Assembly (NCBI GenBank): GCA_046349315.1
Contig: JAXMCQ010000011.1
Coordinates: 104,937-168,936, forward strand
Source of the DNA: JAEUMG01 sp046349315
GTDB taxonomy: Bacteria > Pseudomonadota > Alphaproteobacteria > Rhizobiales > Aestuariivirgaceae
Length of the DNA: 64,000 bases
Direction of reading: 5' to 3'
Position numbers and translations under genes: made by a program. Numbering within the stretch: position 1 is the first letter of the stretch; each line of letters starts with the position of its first letter. A model generated the notes under the pieces. It was not told where the DNA came from, made no database searches, and saw only the letters and a list, made by a program, of their open reading frames with translations. This document shows, piece after piece, positions 52,890-60,527 of this stretch.

Positions 52890-53186
52890 AGCTGTACGAT
52901 CTTCCGGAGGTCTCGGAACTCAGGAAGCCTAACTTGTCGGCATCGATAGTGCTGACGAACGCGCATTCAGGAATGTCAGAACATCGCGCGGGTGATTGAT
53001 GCCGGCCAAAACGTCGAAGGCACCGAGGCGCAAGTTGCGTATGATCTCGATGCGCTCCGATGTGTCGATGTCGGAATGCATGTAGCGCACGCGGATGCGT
53101 GTATTAGGTCTTCGGCAATGACCTTGGCGAGCACGGTGACGGGAGCGCGAGACTTTCCGCCCCACATCCCGGCACTTGGTAATCAT
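52890..53186 (-). pseudogene. uvrB fragment, decayed
   Basis: Pieces of UvrB appear in successive frames: VTVLAKVIAEDL, then RIRVRYMHSDIDTSERIEII, RNLRLGAFDVLAGIN, then SDIPECAFVSTIDADKLGFL, SSET. These are the UvrB segment HSDIDT...DVLVGINLLREGLDIPE...DADKEGFL with frame changes and substitutions such as loss of LLREG. About 95 codons remain, corresponding to the helicase domain 2. Neither end continues. It overlaps the stop of the 606-aa gene by a few bases. Confidence 0.8.
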
Positions 53187-55003
53187 TTGGGCAGCTTGGA
53201 TGTGCTGCCGTAACCATGACGGGATAGTGCCGAGGCGAAGTTATCTGATAGTTGCTCCCTCATATCACGCAGGCACTGCACCCGAACATTGATCGCCGCC
53301 ACGATTTTGCTGTCTAAACGAGCTTCTCCCTCTCCGTATGCAAGGCTACGAAAAATAGCGGATGCAATTGTTCCATCCGGAGCTGGCGTCCAGCCAAGCG
53401 GCGCATCGAAGAGAGGGCGCAGGCTAGGCGGACCTGTATCATCTCGCTGCGTTTTACCAACAGAATGGTGATGGTCATGCCAATCTTTCATCGGTAAATT
53501 GAGGAATTTCCATACTTCTTCAACCTGCATTGGCCAGAGTGGCTGATCTACGAAGTCCGACATGTAGTTTGGATGCTCGTCTTCAAACTCCTCGCGATCG
53601 AGCTCCAAATGTCTGAAAAACCCACGACATACGTAAGTTCGTTCACCCGATGGCATCCACGGCACGGACTTGATTTCCTCGTCCATGATTGTGCAATTTT
53701 CGATCTCGGCGCCAGATGAATCGTCGTCGACGGGCTTCAGCAGGTCCTTGGGAGCATACGTCCACCAGCTATTGCGACCATGAAAGGATAGACCAAATTG
53801 CAGCGCCTCTGGCTTACCGTCAGCGATCAGGTGGAGATCAACGCTCGTCGCTTGCCAGAAAGTTCGCCACTGCGCGCCTTTCACGGCGCTGCGGTCCAGT
53901 TTGTCCTCGAATGACCACCAATCTATGTGGTCGGGATCCAATCCTGCTTCCCGAATCGCCGAGCGCCACATGTCATATTCGCGATGCTGACGCCAAGTAT
54001 GAACAGCCATCTGTCTTACTTCGACATCTGACTCTTCGAAAGTTGAATCAGGCTCGTATGCGGCCAATGCTTCGACGAGTTCGCGGTCTGAAAGGGGACG
54101 TGTTCGAATCTCTAACAGCGCCTTCGTGGGAACGCTTGCCGGAAGGCATAAGACCTGTCGAGGCCAATAGACTCGAGCGAGACGAACACACGGATAGAGC
54201 CACGACGGCTCTTCGCCGCGAATATCGAATCCGCCTAGCCTGAGTCGCGAGTGTTCGTCGTTCTCCGAACTCCTAGTGCTCGGGGCATGCTTGAACCGTT
54301 CAATTGGGTAATGCTGCTTGTGAAAATTCGCGAGCGCTTCCGCGGAGACCTCATCACGAGTGTGGGGGTATATCTGAACTGTGTAGTTCTGAACTTCCTC
54401 CAAGTATTGGATTATGTCGGTTTCGCGGGCGATCCGGTCGATCATGGCGCTCATCGTGGTCTTAAATTTTTCTGCCAAGTCCTGCCCGTGGAGCAGCCGC
54501 GGGCGCGAGGGGCCATAAAAAGATGTTCCATCACAGACGAAAAGAAGCATTTGATTGCGTGCCATGTTTGGATCGGTGCCGGACTCCAGCATATCGGCCA
54601 GACCTTCGATCAGGCGCACGAACTCCGGTCCATTGGCGGCGTACTCTTCACCCGACGCATGATCGTTCAGTGGTTCGCCATCGAATCGGATGTAACGCTT
54701 GCGCTTTTTTTCCTTAGAAAGTCCCCCGTCTTCACCGAACAGGGAACGAAAGAGCTCGCTGGCGACTTGCCTAGGATTATTGCCTGGTTTTCTCTCGATG
54801 GCGCGACCAAGATTTTGGACGATCACTTTACGGTCGGCTACATCCAGACGGGGCATCGCTTTCAGCTTCTCCCGGAGAGCATGTCCTTCCTTCGCCTGTC
54901 GTCGTGATCGCTCCTGCCATTGTTCGGTGCTGTCGCTGGGCGCCGGTCCCGATTTGGGGGAACGAGAGAAGCGATTACGAGCATCAATAACGCGAGCTGA
55001 CAT
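53183..55003 (-). CDS. Unrecognised 606-aa protein next to BREX
   Basis: 606 aa, starting MSARVIDARNRFSRSPKSGP. No domain recognised. A basic Lys/Arg-rich N-terminal part (about 25-110, with NLGRAIERKPGNNPRQVASE) may bind nucleic acid; the middle reads LLFVCDGTSFYGPSRPRLLH, GQDLAEKFKTTMSAMIDRIA and VQIYPHTRDEVSAEALANFH; the C-terminal half has many Trp (IDWWSFEDKL, WRTFWQATSVDLHL, PMKDWHDHHHSVGK). It starts 3 bp after the stop of the DUF4258-like gene, forming a two-gene unit divergent from brxA. Candidate accessory or independent defence protein. Confidence 0.7.
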   Translation of the reverse strand: MSARVIDARNRFSRSPKSGPAPSDSTEQWQERSRRQAKEGHALREKLKAMPRLDVADRKVIVQNLGRAIERKPGNNPRQVASELFRSLFGEDGGLSKEKKRKRYIRFDGEPLNDHASGEEYAANGPEFVRLIEGLADMLESGTDPNMARNQMLLFVCDGTSFYGPSRPRLLHGQDLAEKFKTTMSAMIDRIARETDIIQYLEEVQNYTVQIYPHTRDEVSAEALANFHKQHYPIERFKHAPSTRSSENDEHSRLRLGGFDIRGEEPSWLYPCVRLARVYWPRQVLCLPASVPTKALLEIRTRPLSDRELVEALAAYEPDSTFEESDVEVRQMAVHTWRQHREYDMWRSAIREAGLDPDHIDWWSFEDKLDRSAVKGAQWRTFWQATSVDLHLIADGKPEALQFGLSFHGRNSWWTYAPKDLLKPVDDDSSGAEIENCTIMDEEIKSVPWMPSGERTYVCRGFFRHLELDREEFEDEHPNYMSDFVDQPLWPMQVEEVWKFLNLPMKDWHDHHHSVGKTQRDDTGPPSLRPLFDAPLGWTPAPDGTIASAIFRSLAYGEGEARLDSKIVAAINVRVQCLRDMREQLSDNFASALSRHGYGSTSKLPK

Positions 55004-55005
55004 GT

Positions 55006-55350
55006 TCAGACCCCTGGATTCCAGTTGTTGGGCCGCAACCTCGGGCTTTGACGCGCCGTCCTGGATAGCCGAGATGCCCTTTTGTAGCAGGTGATGAGTT
55101 GCTCATTGCGGGATAGAACTACTTCAATCCGAAGTGCCCGTTCGATCTCGTCAACTTCGTATCCATCATTGAACAGCTCGGTGACTTGGATCCGCCGTAA
55201 CTTGCGCCGAACGCAACCACTACCGGCGGACCTGTCAAGCCCGTAGGTTTGAACGATCTCGAGCGCGTTTGGCTGGATGCCGCGTTGCGCGATTCGCTGC
55301 TGCGCGTGCTTGGTGAAAACCGGTATACTTGGCTTGCGGCTCAGATGCAT
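55006..55350 (-). CDS. DUF4258-like small protein coupled to the 606-aa gene
   Basis: 114 aa from ATG 55350 (MHLSRKPSIPVFTKHAQQRI). HAQQRIAQRGIQPNALEIVQ, TYGLD and later LRIEVVLSRNEQLITCYKRA follow the DUF4258 layout (HA-x-x-R-x-x-x-RGI...V-x-S-x-x...T-x-Y), a RelE/HicA-like small RNase-related fold. The basic C-terminus SRLSRTARQSPRLRPNNW is extra. With its 3-bp spacing to the larger gene it may form a toxin-type pair. Confidence 0.55.
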   Translation of the reverse strand: MHLSRKPSIPVFTKHAQQRIAQRGIQPNALEIVQTYGLDRSAGSGCVRRKLRRIQVTELFNDGYEVDEIERALRIEVVLSRNEQLITCYKRASRLSRTARQSPRLRPNNWNPGV

Positions 55351-55605
55351 GATGGCAATCCCCTGATTACGTTGGGGGACATAGTGCCAAGCACCGCAGT
55401 GGAAGTCTCCCGCATTTTGGGGGAATATTTGGGGGGAAAATGCAATAATTATGGGGATGGATGGGAGCGTTTCTGGGGAAGTCCGGCATCTCGGCAACCG
55501 AATTACAAATCGTCGCCATCCCAGTGCTCAAACGCTATGTCCATTGAGCTGTACCCGGTGAGGTTTACGCTTTTGGAATGGACGACGTAAACTTGCGACT
55601 ATGCT

Positions 55606-55623
55606 GCCGGCAAGCTTGCCGGC
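55606..55623. promoter_or_regulatory. 18-bp palindrome, operator candidate 1
   Basis: GCCGGCAAGCTTGCCGGC is perfectly self-complementary. Its near-copy lies 65 bp downstream. Confidence 0.65.
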
Positions 55624-55670
55624 GATCGATATGGGCCGATTGACAGTAGCTTCAGTCTGTGACAGGTTGC

Positions 55671-55688
55671 GCCGGCAAACTTGCCGGC
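55671..55688. promoter_or_regulatory. 18-bp palindrome, operator candidate 2
   Basis: GCCGGCAAACTTGCCGGC, identical to the first except one central base. It ends three bases before the brxA ATG chosen here, where a bound repressor would block initiation. Confidence 0.65.
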
Positions 55689-55691
55689 GGT

Positions 55692-56504
55692 ATGATGGTC
55701 GAACAAGCTAGCCTTCCTCTCTCGTTTTTTCCGACTACTGGAGCTGCGGCCAGCCCCATCGACGCGGGATTCCGGTTTGGTGCCAAGGGTACACACAGTA
55801 GCCGGACCATGATGTTCGATGAACTGGAGCAGGTCCTTGCCGGGGCTCCGGCCGAAGCCAAGCGGCAGGACTATGCGAGTGCCATCATCGATGGGAACTG
55901 CCTTTCGAAGCCCACCGCAGCCACGCGGCGACTGACCAACCAGCGGCTGGGGGAACTATACGGACTCGACCCCTCCCTCCCGGTCTTTCGCGTGCTTCGG
56001 CGGCTTTGGGATCTGGGGCATGAAGGTCGCCGCCTGCTTTCTCTATTGATCTCACTCGCCCGGGATCCGCTTCTGGCGGCTACAGCGCCGTCCATCGTTT
56101 TCCTTCCCATCAATGCTCAGTTCCACCGCGATTCAATGAAGACGGCATTGCAGGCGGTGGTAGGAGCGCGACTAAACGACAGTACCTTGGACAAGGTCTG
56201 CCGCAATGCCGCGAGCACATGGGCTCAGTCCGGCCACCTCGAAGGCCGCACGTTCAAAAAGCGCCGAATGGTAACGGCGACGTCGACCGCAGTGGCATTT
56301 GCGCTCTATCTCGCCCATGCCGCGGGTTTCCGTGGCGCTGAAATCTTTTCCAGCGCCTGGCTCCGAGTTCTGGACTGCGATCCCTCACAGGCGCGCCACC
56401 TTGCGCTCGAGGCCAAGCGTCTCGGGCTGCTCGACCTTCGAATGTCTGGCGATGTGGTCGAGCTGAACTTGTCGCGTCTCGATCCATACATCGCAAGGTC
56501 CTGA
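55692..56504 (+). CDS. brxA: BrxA-like protein
   Basis: 270 aa from ATG 55692 (MMVEQASLPLSFFPTTGAAA); the GTG at 55659 would place the second palindrome inside the gene. The core GLDPSLPVFRVLRRLWDLGH and LLSLLISLARDPLLAATAPS, ARLNDSTLDKVCRNAASTWA, QSGHLEGRTFKKR is the helical winged arrangement of BrxA-type DNA-binding proteins. First gene of the BREX operon; its stop lies 2 bp before brxB. Assignment rests on pattern plus context; the protein is longer than many BrxA. Confidence 0.7.
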   Translation: MMVEQASLPLSFFPTTGAAASPIDAGFRFGAKGTHSSRTMMFDELEQVLAGAPAEAKRQDYASAIIDGNCLSKPTAATRRLTNQRLGELYGLDPSLPVFRVLRRLWDLGHEGRRLLSLLISLARDPLLAATAPSIVFLPINAQFHRDSMKTALQAVVGARLNDSTLDKVCRNAASTWAQSGHLEGRTFKKRRMVTATSTAVAFALYLAHAAGFRGAEIFSSAWLRVLDCDPSQARHLALEAKRLGLLDLRMSGDVVELNLSRLDPYIARS

Positions 56505-56506
56505 TC

Positions 56507-57058
56507 ATGGCGCGTATTGAAGATCTCGCGGAATCCTTTGGTCGTCACATCGCCACCCCCTGGCAGCGAACGGTTGCGGGCGCGCAACGCGTTGTCATCG
56601 TGGTCTACGACAAAGAGCTGGAGCGCACACTCCGAGCCCGCAAGCTTGCGTTCGAGACCGCCACGCGAGAAGCCGGCCACGATTGGCGCGAGATCGATCT
56701 TGCTGATGCCTTTGCTCAGTGGATGGCCGCGGACGACTACCGCGACGAGTATTTCGCCTCGCCTGAGGATCTCCAGCTCAAGCTGGAAGCCGAGTTTCCC
56801 GCCTTCGTCGCGGATCGCGTCCGCGCAGTTCTGCGCCAACCCGATGTCACCGAAAATTCTGTGGTCGCTATCCTCGGTGCCGGATCGCTGTTTGGTCTCG
56901 CTCGTATCTCTCAGGTGCTGCGAATGATCGAGGGCGACATCAAAGGTCGGGTCGTCGTCTTTTTCCCGGGTCACTTCGAACGCAATAATTATCGCCTGCT
57001 CGATGCGCGCGACGGTTGGAATTATCTCGCCGTGCCCATCACGGCGCACAACGAGTGA
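56507..57058 (+). CDS. brxB: BREX protein BrxB (DUF1788)
   Basis: 183 aa, MARIEDLAESFGRHIATPWQ. The diagnostic DUF1788 end is VVVFFPGHFERNNYRLLDAR, DGWNYLAVPI. RVVIVVYDKELERTLRARKL and SVVAILGAGSLFGLARISQV are the two beta strands of the core. Needed for the BREX defence phenotype in studied systems, possibly as an adaptor. Followed by brxC after 8 bp. Confidence 0.9.
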   Translation: MARIEDLAESFGRHIATPWQRTVAGAQRVVIVVYDKELERTLRARKLAFETATREAGHDWREIDLADAFAQWMAADDYRDEYFASPEDLQLKLEAEFPAFVADRVRAVLRQPDVTENSVVAILGAGSLFGLARISQVLRMIEGDIKGRVVVFFPGHFERNNYRLLDARDGWNYLAVPITAHNE

Positions 57059-57066
57059 GGAATGGC

Positions 57067-60000
57067 ATGAAGATCAAAGACACGCTGCAACGCGATCCCG
57101 CTATTCATCCCCTCGTAAATCAGGGCCAGGCGCGCATATCCGATAGCCGGAACGAACGGACGCAGGCCGAACTCCGCGGCGAGCTCGAAACCTTCGTTTG
57201 CGAGGGGCAGTATGCCGACGGCATCCAGAAGATCATCCGCTCATTCCTCGACAACCTAGGCAAGACGAGCCAGCGCGGCGCATGGGTTAGCGGCTTTTTT
57301 GGCAGTGGCAAATCGCACCTCCTGAAGATGCTCTGCCACCTCTGGCAGGACACGCGTTTCCCCGACGGCGCCACTGCGCGTAGCCTTGTCCCATCGATCC
57401 CAGAAGACCTGCGGGCACTGCTGATTGAGCTGGACACCGCAGGCAAGCGTGCGGGCGGCCTGATCGCAGCCGCGGGCGCCCTGCCGAGCGGAACGACTGA
57501 CAATGTTCGTTTGACCATCCTCTCGATCCTCCTCCGGGCAGTCGGACTGCCGGAGCAATATCCGCAGGCTCGGTTCTGTCTGTGGCTTCAGTCCCAGGGT
57601 CTGTTCGACAAGGTGAAGGCCGCGATCGAAAGAGGCGGCAAGTCGTTCGAACGGGAGCTCAACAATCTTTACGTCAGCGGCCCCATCGCGCGCGCCGTCA
57701 TGGAATACGACAGGCATTTTGCAGCCAGCGAGGCTGAGGCAAAGCAACTATTGAAAGCCCAATTCCCTCCGCAGAACTCAGACATCACGACAGATGATTT
57801 CCTGAGGATGGCGAAGGACGCGCTGCGTTTGGCAGGGCGCGACGGCCGCGTGCCGTGCGCGCTGCTCGTGCTCGATGAGGTGCAGCAATATATCGGCGAG
57901 TCGAACGATCGCTCGGTTCTCGTAACTGAAGTTGCCGAAGCGGTTTCGAAACAGCTGGACAGTCACGTCATCATCGTGGGGGCAGGTCAGAGCGCCCTTA
58001 CGGATATTCCGTTGCTGCAAAAGCTGATGGACCGCTTCACCATCCGCGTCCCGCTTTCCGATGCGGAAGTCGAAACCGTCACCCGCAGGGTCTTGCTGCA
58101 AAAGAAGCCAACGGCGGTCGGTAATGTTCGCTCACTGCTCGACACACACGCCGGCGAAGTCTCCCGCCAACTGCAAGGCACGCGGATCGGCGAGGTCGTC
58201 GAAGACCGTGCCGTTATCGTCGATGACTACCCGTTGCTGCCTGTTCGCCGACGCTTCTGGGAAAATTGTTTCCGCCAGATCGATGCCGCCGGCACGAGCA
58301 GCCAGCTGCGTTCGCAGTTGCGTATCATCCACGACGCGGTGGCAAAGGTCTCCGAGCGGCCCCTGGGAGCGATCGTTGCGGCCGACGAGCTGTTCGAAGC
58401 TCTTGCGCCAGAGATGGTCAACACGGGAGTTCTCCTGCGCGAGATCAACGAACGCATCATCCAGGTTGGCCGCACCGAGGGCGCGTTGGCGCAGCGAATC
58501 TGCGGACTCGTGTTCCTTATCGGCAAGCTGAAGCGAGAAGCCGGGGCCGATATCGGGGTCCGCGCCACGAAGGACCACCTGGCCGATCTGCTGATTGATG
58601 ACCTTTCGGCGGACAATGGGAAGCTCAGGTCCGAGGTCGAGACCGCGCTGAAGAAGCTCGCCGATCAAGGTGTTCTCATGCCTGTCGGCGACGAGTATCG
58701 GCTGCAAACCCGCGAAGGCAGCGAGTGGGATCGCGAATTCCGCAATCGACAGACCAAACTGAACAACGACGACGCGGCGATCCAGTTCAAGCGTGACCAG
58801 CTCCTCTATGGCGAGGTGGACCGGACCGTGCGTGCGATAAAAGTGATCCAAGGCGCAGCCAAGGAGCCGCGCCAGTTTCTCATCCACCGCGAGCAGACAG
58901 TGCCCACGGCCGACGGCAGCAGCGTTCCGATCTGGATACGCGACGGTTGGTCTTGCTCGGAGAAGGACGTCGTCGACGCCGCGCGCACGGCCGGCACTGA
59001 CAGCCCAATCCTGTTTGTCTTCATTCCGCGCCAGTCCGCCGACGATCTTCGCCGTCTTATCGTTGAGGCTGATGCAACGCAGCAGACCTTGGACGCAAAG
59101 GGCAACCCGACGACCGCCGAAGGGCAGGAAGCGCGCCAGAGCATGGACAGCCGCCGCGCTCGCGCCGGCGGCGATCGTGACCGGTTGATCCGGGACGTTG
59201 TCGCGAACACGAAAGTCTTTCAGGGCGGTGGCAGCGAGGTTCTGCTGACTGCGCTTGACGAGCGCATCAAGACAGCGACAGACGCCTCGCTTGTTCGCAT
59301 GTTCCCGCGCTTCAAGGACGCGGATTCGGGTGCTTGGGAAGCGGTCATCAAGCGTGCCCGGGAAGGCGCGGATCACCCGTTCCAGCCGACGGGCCACACC
59401 GACGCTACCGAGAAGCACCCGGTCTGCCAGCAGGTGATCACCACCATCGGCGCCGGCAAGTCCGGTTCGGATGTGCGAAAGGCGCTAGGCGGGTCGCCGT
59501 TCGGATGGCCTCGCGACGCGGTGGACGCCGCGCTAATTGCCCTCCATCGGCTACAGCACATCACGGCGACGCTGAACGGCCAGGCTGTGCCCTTGGGCCA
59601 ACTCGATCAAAACAAGATCGCGAAAGCGGAATTCCGTGTCGAACACGCGACGCTCTCGGTCGGCGACCGGTTGATCCTCCGCAAACTGTTCCAGGCCCTC
59701 GGCGTATCCTGCAAGAGCGGCGAGGAAGCTACGCGCGCCGGAGAGTTCCTTTCAGGGCTGATTGCGTTGGCGAAGGCAGCCGGCGGCGAGGCACCCATCC
59801 CCGCCGGTCCTGCAACGACAGAGATCGAGGACATCCAGCGGCTGATCGGCAACGAGCAGCTCGTCGCTATCAAGAACAAGGCGACGGAGTGGGAAGACCG
59901 GATCAAGGCTTGGGGCGCGACGCGCGATCTCATCGCAAAGCGTCTTCCTGCCTGGATCATTCTGGGGCGCCTTGCGAAGCACGCGACAGATATCCCCGAG

Positions 60001-60516
60001 GCCAAACCGCAGCTCGATCAGATCGATGCGATCCGATCGCAGCGTCTTCTGCTCGAATCCTCTGACCCCGCCAACGCAGCGCGTCAGGGGCTTGCCGGCC
60101 TGTTGCGTGACGCCGTCCAGAAGGGCCAGACGACGCATGAAGCGGCATTCGCGGAGGCCAATACCGCGCTGGCGGCAAATAGCGTCTGGGTAAAGCTGCA
60201 ACCCGCCGACCAAAACAGCATCAAGGCGGCCGTCGGCCTCGTCGCTCCGGCCACGCCGGACGTATCAACGGACGAGGCGCTGGCCGACACGCTGGAGCGT
60301 AAGCCGTTGTCCAATATCCAGGCCGAGATCGACGCCATCGCCGGCCGTATCAATCACGCCATCGAGCGGGCGGCGCGGCTTCTCGAACCAAAGGTGCAAA
60401 CGGTGACGCTGGAACGCTCGACGTTGCGCGATGCGTCCGAGGTTGAGGCCTGGGTCGATCGGCAGAAGGCGACGCTGCTGGCGAAGATTGCCAACGGACC
60501 CGTGCTGGTGAACTGA
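57067..60516 (+). CDS. brxC: BREX P-loop ATPase BrxC
   Basis: 1149 aa from ATG 57067 (MKIKDTLQRDPAIHPLVNQG) with GAGG upstream. Walker A GFFGSGKSHLLKML at about 77-90, Walker B ALLVLDEVQQYIG at about 264-276; typical N-terminal NQGQARISD. C-terminal half is helical with coiled coil. BrxC is the large STAND/AAA-like ATPase central to BREX methylation and exclusion complexes. The 3.45-kb frame is uninterrupted, unlike many genes elsewhere in the window. Confidence 0.92.
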   Translation: MKIKDTLQRDPAIHPLVNQGQARISDSRNERTQAELRGELETFVCEGQYADGIQKIIRSFLDNLGKTSQRGAWVSGFFGSGKSHLLKMLCHLWQDTRFPDGATARSLVPSIPEDLRALLIELDTAGKRAGGLIAAAGALPSGTTDNVRLTILSILLRAVGLPEQYPQARFCLWLQSQGLFDKVKAAIERGGKSFERELNNLYVSGPIARAVMEYDRHFAASEAEAKQLLKAQFPPQNSDITTDDFLRMAKDALRLAGRDGRVPCALLVLDEVQQYIGESNDRSVLVTEVAEAVSKQLDSHVIIVGAGQSALTDIPLLQKLMDRFTIRVPLSDAEVETVTRRVLLQKKPTAVGNVRSLLDTHAGEVSRQLQGTRIGEVVEDRAVIVDDYPLLPVRRRFWENCFRQIDAAGTSSQLRSQLRIIHDAVAKVSERPLGAIVAADELFEALAPEMVNTGVLLREINERIIQVGRTEGALAQRICGLVFLIGKLKREAGADIGVRATKDHLADLLIDDLSADNGKLRSEVETALKKLADQGVLMPVGDEYRLQTREGSEWDREFRNRQTKLNNDDAAIQFKRDQLLYGEVDRTVRAIKVIQGAAKEPRQFLIHREQTVPTADGSSVPIWIRDGWSCSEKDVVDAARTAGTDSPILFVFIPRQSADDLRRLIVEADATQQTLDAKGNPTTAEGQEARQSMDSRRARAGGDRDRLIRDVVANTKVFQGGGSEVLLTALDERIKTATDASLVRMFPRFKDADSGAWEAVIKRAREGADHPFQPTGHTDATEKHPVCQQVITTIGAGKSGSDVRKALGGSPFGWPRDAVDAALIALHRLQHITATLNGQAVPLGQLDQNKIAKAEFRVEHATLSVGDRLILRKLFQALGVSCKSGEEATRAGEFLSGLIALAKAAGGEAPIPAGPATTEIEDIQRLIGNEQLVAIKNKATEWEDRIKAWGATRDLIAKRLPAWIILGRLAKHATDIPEAKPQLDQIDAIRSQRLLLESSDPANAARQGLAGLLRDAVQKGQTTHEAAFAEANTALAANSVWVKLQPADQNSIKAAVGLVAPATPDVSTDEALADTLERKPLSNIQAEIDAIAGRINHAIERAARLLEPKVQTVTLERSTLRDASEVEAWVDRQKATLLAKIANGPVLVN

Positions 60517-60527
60517 GGAGAGACGGC

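Larger units (their letters stand above)
55351..55691. promoter_or_regulatory. Divergent control region, brxA / DUF4258-like gene
   Basis: No gene. The left part is G/A-rich on the plus strand (GGGGGAATATTTGGGGGGAA). TTGACA at 55640-55645 could be the -35 box of the brx operon, with a weak -10 around 55663. Two 18-bp palindromes flank it. Confidence 0.5.

Noticed and set aside
55249..55590. 113-codon plus-strand gene upstream of brxA
   Set aside because: Overlaps the better-supported DUF4258-like gene on the other strand and has no homology-like features.
58132..59418. 428-codon minus-strand open frame inside brxC
   Set aside because: Lies wholly antisense to the intact BrxC gene; composition mirrors the opposite strand and no start signal is present.
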